Shown piece after piece: positions 25,829 through 34,095 of a stretch of DNA of 48,486 bases. The position numbers and the translations under genes are program-made. Within the stretch, counting starts at the first letter, position 1, and each line of letters opens with the position of its first letter. Origin of the DNA: an uncultured Paracoccaceae bacterium (GTDB lineage: Bacteria > Pseudomonadota > Alphaproteobacteria > Rhodobacterales > Rhodobacteraceae); contig CAJWNQ010000014.1 of assembly GCA_913043905.1 (NCBI GenBank), forward strand, positions 1-48,486, in the 5' to 3' direction. The notes below the pieces were generated by a model. The model saw only the letters and a program-made list of their open reading frames with translations, was not told the origin of the DNA and searched no databases.

Positions 25829-26524
25829 ATGATGTCACAACAAACTTACGATCCATCACAACCCGATGGTTATAATGATACAATAAAGAAACCAATATCT
25901 GAAGATGGTATCGCAGAAGCAGGAAAACGTTATATAATTCCAGCCAGACAAGGGCGAGCCGTTCGCTTGAAGCAAGAGCAAATTATTGCTATATATAACC
26001 CAAAGGGTAATCAGGTTTGCGATTTTTTTGCTATTATTGACGGTTCAGAATCTGAATTTCTTTCTATGGAACATAGCCGCACTGCTTTGGGGCGCGTCTA
26101 TGTAAAAGAAGGAGATATATTGGTAACCAATCTCCGCCGCCCCTTAATCGAAATAATTGAAGACAGGTCCCCAGGCGTACATGATATATTAATGGCTTGC
26201 TGCGATCACGCCCGCTATCAGCAGCTTGGAGCAACTGAATATCATGACAACTGCGCAGATAATTTACGAATGAGCCTAAAAGCCATCAATGCTCCAGTTA
26301 AACATGTACCAAGCCCGTTCAATATCTGGATGAATATTCCAGTTACTCAAGAAAGCGGTGAAATTAGCTGGGATCCTCCAGTTTCAAGTGCCGGTGATTA
26401 CATTAGATTAAAAGCGCACAAAGATTGCATAGTAATAATGGCCGCCTGCCCGCAAGATATGACCTCGGTAAATGGCGTTGGCGTACAACCATGCGAACTA
26501 GAATTTGAATTAGAAACTTTGTGA
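25829..26524 (+). CDS. DUF1989 (urea carboxylase-associated) family protein
   Basis: Cytoplasmic protein of 231 residues. Family hallmarks are GNQVCDFFAI near residue 70, FLSMEHSRTAL, the Cys/His-rich DILMACCDHARYQQLG and NCADNLRMSL, and DCIVIMAACPQD. DUF1989 proteins are known as urea-carboxylase-associated proteins, and a pair of them forms carboxyguanidine deiminase in guanidine breakdown. Here only one is present and no carboxylase gene is near, so that function cannot be assumed. AAAGGA precedes the ATG; a second ATG follows directly. It appears monocistronic. Confidence 0.85.
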   Translation: MMSQQTYDPSQPDGYNDTIKKPISEDGIAEAGKRYIIPARQGRAVRLKQEQIIAIYNPKGNQVCDFFAIIDGSESEFLSMEHSRTALGRVYVKEGDILVTNLRRPLIEIIEDRSPGVHDILMACCDHARYQQLGATEYHDNCADNLRMSLKAINAPVKHVPSPFNIWMNIPVTQESGEISWDPPVSSAGDYIRLKAHKDCIVIMAACPQDMTSVNGVGVQPCELEFELETL

Positions 26525-26610
26525 TTCTTCTTGATAAAACTAAATATATAATAGTTAGAATAAGTACTATAAATAGAACTTTGATTTTATAGAATGTATA
26601 TCCGTAAAAA
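26525..26610. other. Spacer between DUF1989 gene and small ORF
   Basis: The spacer lies between convergent genes and is AT-rich. I see no clear terminator hairpin and no gene. Confidence 0.4.
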
Positions 26611-26766
26611 TTATGTCAGCATTAATTTTTTTGCTTCTTCTGTGTAGCCCATTCTGTGCAGTTCTGCTGCAGTGCGTGCTTTACTCAATGAAATAAAAAA
26701 TGAGTTAATACCATTAAAGACACCTGATAAAGGTATTAAAGTGTAATTCATAATTGCTGTTGTCAT
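26611..26766 (-). CDS. Small protein of 51 residues, unknown function
   Basis: Reads ATG to TAA for 51 residues with AAAGGATC ending about 8 nt before the ATG. The N-terminal half is mildly hydrophobic (YTLIPLSGVFNGINSFFISL) and the C-terminal half is a charged helix, RTAAELHRMGYTEEAKKLML. That C-terminal pattern recalls short alphaproteobacterial proteins of the DUF1127-like sort, but I cannot assign a family. Ribosome-binding site, sensible composition and a clean frame make it a probable gene in an otherwise empty stretch. Confidence 0.55.
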   Translation of the reverse strand: MTTAIMNYTLIPLSGVFNGINSFFISLSKARTAAELHRMGYTEEAKKLMLT

Positions 26767-27085
26767 TATTCTGATCCTTTTGTTTATTATTTGAATATGA
26801 TTTTATTTTGGTCAGAACAATAAACATATTTGCAATCCCGCTATGCATAATCTGCAAACAAATTCACACGTTTTACTTTTAAATTTGAGTTACCTAATCA
26901 GGGACTACCTGTTGCTTTGAAATTTTGGTTACTCTATTGTTCTTCAATAGTTTTGTCTGACAAAATAAACTACAGACATGTCCTATACGCGTCTCAACAT
27001 TACCCAAAGTAATGGGCATGGATACACTGCTATAAATGTGTCCATAGGCCCGCAATGTTATGTGTTTATTTGTAGGTATTTTTGT
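26767..27085. other. Gene-free stretch
   Basis: About 320 nt, AT-rich; it presumably holds the promoter of the 51-residue gene. A 60-codon plus-strand reading frame from 26978 has no ribosome-binding site and crosses the better-supported minus-strand small gene, so I do not call it. Nothing else was recognised. Confidence 0.4.
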
Positions 27086-27199
27086 TTAAAACCAATTCCA
27101 TGGATCAACCACCAGTACAGGCAACCCAATCATAATAAATACGATTATAAATATGCTTAATGCAAATCCCTCAAAGTTCTTTTCAGTATTATTACTCAT
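27086..27199 (-). CDS. Small single-span membrane protein of 37 residues
   Basis: ATG to TAA, 37 residues. A polar N-terminus MSNNTEKNFEGF is followed by one hydrophobic helix from about residue 13 to 31 and the tail VVDPWNWF. TGGGA stands about 7 nt before the ATG. The layout is that of small inner-membrane proteins that attach to a larger complex. I recognise no family. It lies about 320 nt upstream of the 51-residue gene on the same strand. Confidence 0.5.
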   Translation of the reverse strand: MSNNTEKNFEGFALSIFIIVFIMIGLPVLVVDPWNWF

Positions 27200-27557
27200 G
27201 TTATTCCCAACTCTTTAAAATAAATTAGAAATACTAATATCCCATACAATTATCATGTCATTGTGACACTACAGCACACTTGAATATAAAATACCGAAGT
27301 ATGTGGATTTAAATAAATTAATGATCAACTGATCAAATATTATAAATTAATAATTCAGATATATTAATAATGTTAAGTAGTGTTTCTATTAGTAACGATG
27401 GCTAATCCAATGAAATAGAACTTGAAAACATACAAGAATCTATTGAAAATATTAGCTGGAAGCCAGAACTCTAAGGCACATTGGTTTGTGTTGGACATGG
27501 TGTCGTGCTGAACTAACATTAAACATAATTTATAGTAGATTTAAGCCCACGATTAGA
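27200..27557. other. Gene-free stretch with palindromes and a possible decayed coding fragment
   Basis: Contains TGTCA-TTG-TGACA at 27256-27268 and TGATCA-AC-TGATCA at 27322-27335, both possible regulator sites upstream of the 37-residue gene. From about 27405 a short coding-like frame (NEIELENIQESIENISWKPEL) ends at a stop and is closed upstream by a stop, so it may be a remnant of a lost gene. No intact gene was seen. Confidence 0.35.
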
Positions 27558-28760
27558 TCATGATTGTGCATGGCTGCGCAGACGCCAAACAAGCGGAATT
27601 AGCAGCGCAATTAACACACCACTAATAAGGAACGGTGCACCAGGAAGATAAATGCCATCTTCATCCACAAAAACTTCGAACACGCCAGTCATTATCAGCG
27701 GCGCAAGGAAGGCTGCAATGGAGGCCAGTGACGCAATTACGCCCTGTACAAGGCCCTGTTTGTCTTCATCCACTTTGTTCGCTGCCATGGCAGTTATCAT
27801 TGGTGGTGACAGATCAGACAAGGCAGCGAAAATTAGCACAAGGATCAAGCCTGTAACAGTTGAAATTAAACCAAAGCCAATGAACCCAATTAAGGCGGAT
27901 AAAATACCAATTTGTAATGTGCGAAATTCTCCCACACGATTAATGAAAACAGGCATCAGCCCACCTTGGACGCCAGCCAAAAGGATGCCATAGCCTGCCA
28001 ATGAAATGCCTATTGTGAAGGACGACCAATCAAACAATTCACGTGTAAAAAAAGCCCACAAGACGGGGTAGACCATATTGGCAAATTCAAACACAAATAG
28101 ACAGATCAATGGGATAGCGAGGCCGGGTGTTTTGAACGCACCAATAATAGCAGTGAACGGATTAATGTCGCTAAACCAGAAAGGGCGGCGTTTTCTAGGT
28201 TCAAGGCTTTCGGGTAAAACAAACAATCCAAATAATACGTTAGCCGCCGACAGGACAGCAGCAATCCAAAAGGGAGCCGTGATATGCAATTCAGCGGCGA
28301 TGCCCCCAATGGCTGGGCCAAGTACAAAGCCAATACCAAAGGCTGCGCCGACCATCCCAAACCGCGCCGCGCGCTTTTCAGGGCTGGAAATATCGGCAAT
28401 GTAGGCGGTTGCCGTGGTGTATGTCGCGCCTGCAATACCCGCAAAGATGCGGCCAATCAGCAGAACCCAAAATTCAGTTGCCAACGCCATGACAACGTAA
28501 TCAACAGCAAGAATAAACAACGCCATTAGTAAGACAGGCTTGCGCCCGTAAGCATCTGACAAGCTTCCAATAATGGGTGCAAAAATGAATAGAGCACCCG
28601 CATAGGATGCCATTAGAACACCGCCCCAAAGGGCACCTTCCCCAGTACTACTAGCGCCTACGCGGTCCATCAAGTCCGGCATAATAGGGAATACCAGACC
28701 AATGCCGATGGCATCAATCATAAGGGTGATGAGGATGAAGGCATAGGCACGATTTTGCAT
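27558..28760 (-). CDS. TetA-like major facilitator exporter (TCR/Tet family)
   Basis: Twelve-span drug:proton antiporter-like protein, 400 residues from the ATG at 28760 (a TTG at 28781 is a possible longer start). MFS motif A reads GSLSDAYGRKPVL after the second span, and the GPAIGGIAAE region after FGMVGAAFGIGFVLG corresponds to motif C of exporters. The first span RAYAFILITLMIDAIGIGLVFPIMP is typical of Tet class proteins. Base composition is visibly richer in GC than the flanking AT-rich DNA, which may mean later acquisition. Actual substrate is unknown; no tet repressor is adjacent, so a tetracycline-resistance role should not be assumed. Confidence 0.88.
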   Translation of the reverse strand: MQNRAYAFILITLMIDAIGIGLVFPIMPDLMDRVGASSTGEGALWGGVLMASYAGALFIFAPIIGSLSDAYGRKPVLLMALFILAVDYVVMALATEFWVLLIGRIFAGIAGATYTTATAYIADISSPEKRAARFGMVGAAFGIGFVLGPAIGGIAAELHITAPFWIAAVLSAANVLFGLFVLPESLEPRKRRPFWFSDINPFTAIIGAFKTPGLAIPLICLFVFEFANMVYPVLWAFFTRELFDWSSFTIGISLAGYGILLAGVQGGLMPVFINRVGEFRTLQIGILSALIGFIGFGLISTVTGLILVLIFAALSDLSPPMITAMAANKVDEDKQGLVQGVIASLASIAAFLAPLIMTGVFEVFVDEDGIYLPGAPFLISGVLIALLIPLVWRLRSHAQS

Positions 28761-29025
28761 CCCGTTATATGGCGCACTCAAGTAGCTTCTTGCAAGTACG
28801 AAAAAGGTAATGAAACGTTAATTCTTGAGGCGAGTTTTGTAGGATCCCAAAAGTATATCTGACAAAACTAAATTCCATTAGATTTTGGATTTGCATTTAC
28901 TTAAATATTTCTTGATTATTTTACTCGGGTATTGACTCAACCGTAGAGATTACATTAAAAAGTTATTGTTGACTGTTTTACTCAAGAATAGATATTAAAT
29001 ATTATGCTCCAAAAGGTAACATTAA
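28761..29025. promoter_or_regulatory. Promoter region of imelysin operon with two iron-box-like sites
   Basis: Two similar sites occur: TTGA-TTATTTTAC-TCGG at 28912-28928 and TTGA-CTGTTTTAC-TCAA at 28969-28985. The second fits TGA-N9-TCA exactly, the pattern of the iron-Rhodo-box bound by RirA in Alphaproteobacteria; the first has a degenerate right half. A palindrome TTGACTCAA lies between them (28932-28940). They stand 190-265 bp upstream of the first imelysin gene, and the divergent exporter gene shares the region. Confidence 0.5.
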
Positions 29026-29157
29026 ATGAGTTTTCTTGAAAAATTTAAATGCCAAAGACCTCCCAGTCAATTAAAGAAACTTCCTCAATTGAATATGATT
29101 ATTAGAACACCACTAAATTTATATTCTGACTTCGTCTTAAAAACATCTAATTATTAA
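29026..29157 (+). CDS. Possible 43-residue leader ORF before imelysin operon
   Basis: ATG to TAA in frame for 43 residues, starting 40 nt after the second iron-box-like site and ending 18 nt before the imelysin start. An AAAAGG lies about 9 nt upstream. The peptide (MSFLEKFKCQRPPSQLKKLP and on) has no signal, no membrane span and no family that I recognise; it is not HemP. It could be a chance frame in leader RNA. Confidence 0.25.
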   Translation: MSFLEKFKCQRPPSQLKKLPQLNMIIRTPLNLYSDFVLKTSNY

Positions 29158-29175
29158 AAGAGAGAACATAGAGAC

Positions 29176-30432
29176 ATGAAAAATATTATACTAAGTACAT
29201 CGATATTTTTATTATCATCTAGCATAGCATTTGCTGATAAAAGTGCTGTTATTGAAAATTACGCAAATATAGCATTAGCTAAATTTGAAGACAGCGTAAT
29301 TACTGCAAAAAAACTACAAACTTCAGTAAATAATCTAATAGCTTCGCCATCTGCTGAAACGCTTAATGCAGCAAAGTCTGCTTGGCTTCTATCTCGCAAT
29401 CCATATCAACAAACAGAAGTTTACCGATTTGGTAATGCAATCGTTGATGACTGGGAAGGTAAAGTAAACGCATGGCCATTAGATGAAGGTCTTATAGATT
29501 ACGTAAGCGCTACTTACGGAGGTGCCACAGATGAAAACGAATATGCAGTTCTAAATATTATAGCTAATCCAAAATTAATATTATCTGGCATGTCGATCGA
29601 TGCTACTAACATAACACGTGAATTACTTTCAGAAACCCTTCATGAAGCTGACGAAGTGGAAAGTAATGTTGCAACTGGATACCACGCGGTAGAATTTCTA
29701 CTTTGGGGCCAAGATCTAAATGGCCATGGGACGGGTGCTGGAAACCGCCCTTGGACTGACTTTGGAAAAGAAAATGATTGCACAAACCAGAATTGTGACC
29801 GCCGAAGTTCATATCTCAAGACTGCAACAGACTTATTAGTATCTGATCTCGAGTGGATGCATGCACAATGGCAAACAGGCGGAGATGCTCGCTTGGAATT
29901 AACTAAAGACGTTAATAATGGATTAATTGCAATGCTTACTGGAATGGGTTCATTATCATATGGCGAACAAGCCGGAGAGCGTATGAAATTAGGACTTATG
30001 TTAAATGATCCTGAAGAAGAGCATGATTGTTTTTCTGATAATACACACAATAGTCATTATTATGATGGCTTAGGAATTCAGAACGTATATTTAGGTACAT
30101 ATAAACGAATTGACGGAAGTATTGTATCTGGCGCGTCTCTATCTAGTCTCGTTGCAGCTCTAGATGTAGATGCAGATATTGCTTTAAAATCGGATCTTAC
30201 TTCAACAATGGTTGAACTCGGCAAATTAAAAGAAGCTGCTGATAATGGCTTTGCATATGATCAAATGTTAGAAAAAGGTAACAAAAAAGGCGAAGCTCTA
30301 ATATTGAATGCTGTAAATGGGCTAGTTACTCAAACAAGATCAATAGAACGTGCAACTATAGTATTGGGATTACAAAGGATTTCCTTTGAGGGTTCCGACA
30401 GCTTAGACGATCCTAACGCGGTATTTAATTAA
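29176..30432 (+). CDS. Imelysin (M75) family periplasmic protein
   Basis: Periplasmic iron-uptake-associated protein of 418 residues. The signal peptide covers residues 1-20 (cleavage after SIAFA). The GxHxxE motif is intact as GYHAVEFLLWGQD with H170 and E173, and NPYQQTEVYRFGN is typical of the IrpA/imelysin branch. Despite the peptidase family name, the family is linked to iron uptake rather than proteolysis. It is the first gene of a four-gene unit ending at 34080, preceded by iron-box-like sites, so expression is probably raised in iron limitation. Confidence 0.93.
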   Translation: MKNIILSTSIFLLSSSIAFADKSAVIENYANIALAKFEDSVITAKKLQTSVNNLIASPSAETLNAAKSAWLLSRNPYQQTEVYRFGNAIVDDWEGKVNAWPLDEGLIDYVSATYGGATDENEYAVLNIIANPKLILSGMSIDATNITRELLSETLHEADEVESNVATGYHAVEFLLWGQDLNGHGTGAGNRPWTDFGKENDCTNQNCDRRSSYLKTATDLLVSDLEWMHAQWQTGGDARLELTKDVNNGLIAMLTGMGSLSYGEQAGERMKLGLMLNDPEEEHDCFSDNTHNSHYYDGLGIQNVYLGTYKRIDGSIVSGASLSSLVAALDVDADIALKSDLTSTMVELGKLKEAADNGFAYDQMLEKGNKKGEALILNAVNGLVTQTRSIERATIVLGLQRISFEGSDSLDDPNAVFN

Positions 30433-30490
30433 TGTTTAATTAATGTTTAATTATAAAAACAATGGCGCATATTTATATGCGTCATTGTTT
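30424..30490 (+). other. Tandem repeat TTTAATTAATG and long hairpin between imelysin and DUF1111 genes
   Basis: The 11-mer TTTAATTAATG is repeated about 2.7 times at 30424-30454, running through the imelysin stop codon. It is followed at 30457-30490 by a hairpin with arms AAACAATGGCGCATA and TATGCGTCATTGTTT (one G-U) and a 4-nt loop. No U-run follows, so partial attenuation or mRNA processing between the first gene and the rest is more likely than complete termination. Confidence 0.5.
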
Positions 30491-30507
30491 ATTATACAGG
30501 GTCTTTA

Positions 30508-32025
30508 ATGGGTTTTTTTATAACTTTTTTTATTACGTTTTTTTATAGTATTAGTGCTGTTTCTGATACCCTACCGGATCCAAGATCTGATATTATACCT
30601 CGTACAAAAGAAGAATTAATTCGTATTTCAAAAATAACATTACCAACAACTAATTTTTCACAAGCTGAAAAATTTGAAAATAATTCTGCTGGTGAAACAA
30701 CCGCTCGTATTCTCAAAAATACAAATGCATTTTCCCAAAACTCTGCCAATTTATCATTTAAATCTGAATTAGATTTTAAATTAGGCAATGCATTATTTCG
30801 CAAACTTTGGGTCTCATCTCCCTCATCAACACTTGCCTCTGACGGACTAGGCCCAATTTTTAACGCACGCTCCTGCCAGCGGTGCCACCTAAAAGATGGC
30901 CGTGGGCATCCACCTAAGAATGGATCTGATAGTACTGTTTCTTTTGTCATTCAACTTGTCCGCCCTGAGTTTAACTCAAAGTGGAAAGATGAAATAGAGG
31001 GATATCTTGGGGGACTTCCTGACCCAACATATGGCAATCAACTTCAAGAGTTTACTACAGCCGGTATTCGTGCGGAAGGTAGTTTTGAAATAGAGCATAT
31101 AAATACTGAAGTCTATTTAGCCGATGGTACTATAGTAAAACTTCAAGAACCCATCTATAAAGTTAAAAACTTGGGCTACGGAAAACTACATTCTGAGACT
31201 ATTATTGCACCAAGAATAGCACCCCAAATGATCGGATTAGGCCTTTTAGAAGCAATTCCAAATGCTGATATAATAAAACTTTCTGACCCTAATGATAGGA
31301 ATAGGGATGGTATCTCTGGGCGTGCAAACTATGTTTACTCTCGAGATCTAAATGAAATAACTTTAGGGCGGTTTGGACTAAAAGCCACATCAGCAACACT
31401 AAAGGATCAATCCGCAGTTGCTTTTTTTAATGATATTGGAATATCTTCTTCGCTATATCCTGAAGGTTATGGTGACTGTACAAATCAACAATCTTTATGT
31501 CAGAATGCACCAAATGGGAATACTCAGGTTCATAATGATGTTGAAATATCTGATCAAGCACTTGATTTAACTGTTTTTTATACACAAAATCTTGCAGTTC
31601 CCAAACGTCGCAACAGTGATGATCCAGATGTATTATGGGGCAAAAAAATCTTTTATAAATCTGGGTGCATAAGCTGTCATAATCCAAAGTTTGTAACTAA
31701 TAGATTAAAAGAAAAAACAGCTCAAAGTTTTCAATTAATATGGCCTTATACCGATATGCTACTTCATGATATGGGAGATCGGTTAGCTGATAATGCTACG
31801 GCCGGACGCGCTTCGGGTAATGAATGGCGGACACCTCCACTATGGGGAATTGGATTAACAAATCAAGTAAGTGGTCATACACAATTTTTGCATGATGGTC
31901 GTGCTAGGAATTTATTAGAAGCTATTTTATGGCACGGAGGAGAAGCAGAATCTTCCCGAAATAAAGTTGTGGAATTAAATAAGAAAGATCGCGACTCATT
32001 AATCTTATTCTTAGAGAGCCTGTAA
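30508..32025 (+). CDS. DUF1111 di-haem cytochrome c / thiol-oxidoreductase-like protein
   Basis: Exported di-haem protein of 505 residues. The N-terminal hydrophobic signal covers about residues 1-17. Two c-type haem sites are visible: CQRCH at 123-127 and CISCH at 387-391, in the arrangement of the DUF1111 family related to bacterial cytochrome c peroxidases. In other proteobacteria this gene is also found between two imelysins. A redox step on iron during uptake is the likely role, inferred from context. AGGG stands 8 nt before the ATG; the stop overlaps the next start (TAATG). Confidence 0.9.
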   Translation: MGFFITFFITFFYSISAVSDTLPDPRSDIIPRTKEELIRISKITLPTTNFSQAEKFENNSAGETTARILKNTNAFSQNSANLSFKSELDFKLGNALFRKLWVSSPSSTLASDGLGPIFNARSCQRCHLKDGRGHPPKNGSDSTVSFVIQLVRPEFNSKWKDEIEGYLGGLPDPTYGNQLQEFTTAGIRAEGSFEIEHINTEVYLADGTIVKLQEPIYKVKNLGYGKLHSETIIAPRIAPQMIGLGLLEAIPNADIIKLSDPNDRNRDGISGRANYVYSRDLNEITLGRFGLKATSATLKDQSAVAFFNDIGISSSLYPEGYGDCTNQQSLCQNAPNGNTQVHNDVEISDQALDLTVFYTQNLAVPKRRNSDDPDVLWGKKIFYKSGCISCHNPKFVTNRLKEKTAQSFQLIWPYTDMLLHDMGDRLADNATAGRASGNEWRTPPLWGIGLTNQVSGHTQFLHDGRARNLLEAILWHGGEAESSRNKVVELNKKDRDSLILFLESL

Positions 32026-33008
32026 TGCGTATTTTAATAATACTTTTCTTACTCAATGGAACCCTTGCAACTGCAAACATTGATAATACCAATGAATTTA
32101 CAAAAGCTCTTTACAGTAACTTATTTACCACTTCAAAATTATTACAGAGTAAAGCGCAAAAAGATTGCAGAGCGTCTGCACTTAAACATGAATTTAACGT
32201 AAATTTTGATGCTTGGATTGCGGCTAGTGTAATTCAATTTGGTCCTATTCAAAAACTTGGAGGTTCAGCTATATTTTCATTTTGGCCAGATAAAAAAGGG
32301 TTTACTTCAAAGAAAATAAAACAATTAATTAAGACACAAGATATTTCTATTTATGATAGTAAAAAATTCAAGGAAGTATCAGTAGCTGGAAAAGGGTTTA
32401 TGGCTCTTGAACGCCTAATTTATGATGATAATCATAACAGTTATAAGAAAAATAGTTATAAATGTTATTTAGTTAAAGCTATTATTAATGACATTACCAT
32501 TAATGCACAGGAACTTAATAATGATTGGCAAGGTACATTTGATAAAGAACTTTCTGCAGCGAAAGTTAACGCTGGAAAACAATTTTTAAATCAAAGTGAA
32601 GTAGCGGCTGCTTATTTGACATCAGTACTTTCTGGACTCGAATTTATTGTCAGATATCGAATTGGTAGGCCTTTAGGTAAGTTTGATAAAACTAGACCCA
32701 AGCGCGCCGAGGCTTGGCGTTCGTCACGAAGTTTACGCAATATACAAATTAGTTTACGTACATTATCTGAAATCTCAATAAAACTTTCAGATGAAAGTCT
32801 CTGGGATACAAAAGAAAAATTTGCTGCAGCAATACGGTTTTCCGAAACTCTAACAAACGAAAACTTCCAAAATATAGATGAAATATCTCTTCGCTTTCAA
32901 TTGCAAACTTTATCAACATTAGTAAGTGTCACACATAAAGCTACATCAATAGAGCTAAGCCAATACCTTGGAGTTGTTTCAGGTTTTAATGCGCTAGATG
33001 GAGACTAG
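32025..33008 (+). CDS. Second imelysin-family protein lacking the motif histidine
   Basis: Periplasmic imelysin-like protein, 327 residues, with a signal peptide of about 17 residues. The family fold is seen in FNVNFDAWIAASVIQFGPIQ and AYLTSVLSGLEFIVRYRIGRPLG. At the position of the GxHxxE motif it reads GFMALE (124-129): the Gly and Glu remain, the His is Met. The gene is coupled to DUF1111 by a 1-nt overlap. The loss of the His suggests a partner or scaffold role beside the first imelysin rather than the same metal-binding job. Confidence 0.85.
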   Translation: MRILIILFLLNGTLATANIDNTNEFTKALYSNLFTTSKLLQSKAQKDCRASALKHEFNVNFDAWIAASVIQFGPIQKLGGSAIFSFWPDKKGFTSKKIKQLIKTQDISIYDSKKFKEVSVAGKGFMALERLIYDDNHNSYKKNSYKCYLVKAIINDITINAQELNNDWQGTFDKELSAAKVNAGKQFLNQSEVAAAYLTSVLSGLEFIVRYRIGRPLGKFDKTRPKRAEAWRSSRSLRNIQISLRTLSEISIKLSDESLWDTKEKFAAAIRFSETLTNENFQNIDEISLRFQLQTLSTLVSVTHKATSIELSQYLGVVSGFNALDGD

Positions 33009-33009
33009 T

Positions 33010-34080
33010 ATGGCATCACGCAGAAATTTTTTAACAGGCATCATAGCCTCGTCATCATTTCCTAGGCTCTCATGGGCTGATGCGGGTAACCCAAAATTTT
33101 TAGCAGCATCAAAACTTCCAAACGGTAAATATGTATTATGTGGAATAAACGCTTCAGGTGAGGATGTCTTTAAAATCCCACTTCCTGGACGGGGTCACGC
33201 AGCATCAGCACATCCAACATCACCTGAAGCTGTAGCTTTTGCAAGACGCCCTGGACGCTTTGCTTTAGTGATAAATTGTATGAATGGAAGTATAATAAAA
33301 AAACTTACACCTCCAAACAACATACATTTTTACGGGCATGGGTGCTATGTTGATGAAGGCAGAATACTAATTACCTCGGAAAATAGAATTGATACAGGAG
33401 AAGGATTACTGGGTCTATGGGATTCCCAATCTGGTTACAAACGAATTGGTGAAGTTTCTTCTGGCGGCATTGGCCCCCATGAAATCAAACAACTGCCAAA
33501 TGGCAAAGGAATTATGGTTGCAAATGGAGGCATACGTACGCATCCAGATCATGGACGTAAAAAACTAAATTTAGATACGATGCGATCTAACATTTCACAT
33601 ATTACCAGTAACTTTTCTTTAGATAATATATTTGAATTACCAAAAGATTTATATCAGAATTCCATTCGTCATTTAGATATATCAGACAGTGGTGAAGTAG
33701 CTTTTGGAACACAATGGCAAGGTGATCCAAGTGATCCAGTACCACTTGTTGGGCTGATAGATTTAAACCGTAAGATAGGTTTAATTAAACTATCCCTTGC
33801 GCAGCAATTAGAGCTCAAAGGCTACGTAGGTAGTATTGCTATAAGTCGAAACTCGCAGGCAATAAGTGTAACCTCTCCTAGAGGGGGAGTTGCACACATC
33901 TATGAAGACCAAGTACTTACTCAAAAAATTTGGCGGCCTGACATTTGTGGAACTGTATCTAATTCTAATAGTTTTGTGCTAACATGCGGATCAGGATTAT
34001 TTATAAACCTTCAGTTAAATGGGCAAAACATAAAGATTAAGTCAAATAAAAGCTGGGATAATCATATTATTGCCCTTTGA
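33010..34080 (+). CDS. DUF1513 family protein, Tat-exported
   Basis: Periplasmic beta-propeller-like protein of about 356 residues. The twin-arginine signal SRRNFLTGIIASSS is at the extreme N-terminus with cleavage likely after LSWADA. RGHAASAHPTSPEAVAFARRPG and FYGHGCYVDEGRILITSEN are DUF1513 strings. I start at the ATG 33010, which has GGAG 7 nt upstream; an ATG at 32998 overlaps the previous gene and has none. It is the last gene of the imelysin/DUF1111 operon, the usual partner set for this family. Tat export suggests a cofactor or folding in the cytoplasm. Confidence 0.88.
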   Translation: MASRRNFLTGIIASSSFPRLSWADAGNPKFLAASKLPNGKYVLCGINASGEDVFKIPLPGRGHAASAHPTSPEAVAFARRPGRFALVINCMNGSIIKKLTPPNNIHFYGHGCYVDEGRILITSENRIDTGEGLLGLWDSQSGYKRIGEVSSGGIGPHEIKQLPNGKGIMVANGGIRTHPDHGRKKLNLDTMRSNISHITSNFSLDNIFELPKDLYQNSIRHLDISDSGEVAFGTQWQGDPSDPVPLVGLIDLNRKIGLIKLSLAQQLELKGYVGSIAISRNSQAISVTSPRGGVAHIYEDQVLTQKIWRPDICGTVSNSNSFVLTCGSGLFINLQLNGQNIKIKSNKSWDNHIIAL

Positions 34081-34095
34081 CCCAATTTTTTAGTG

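Noticed and set aside
26978-27160. 60-codon plus-strand frame
   Set aside because: No ribosome-binding site, unusual composition and conflict with the better-supported 37-residue minus-strand gene.
29176-30432. Calling imelysin a secreted peptidase
   Set aside because: The M75 label is historical; operon partners and family knowledge favour iron uptake.
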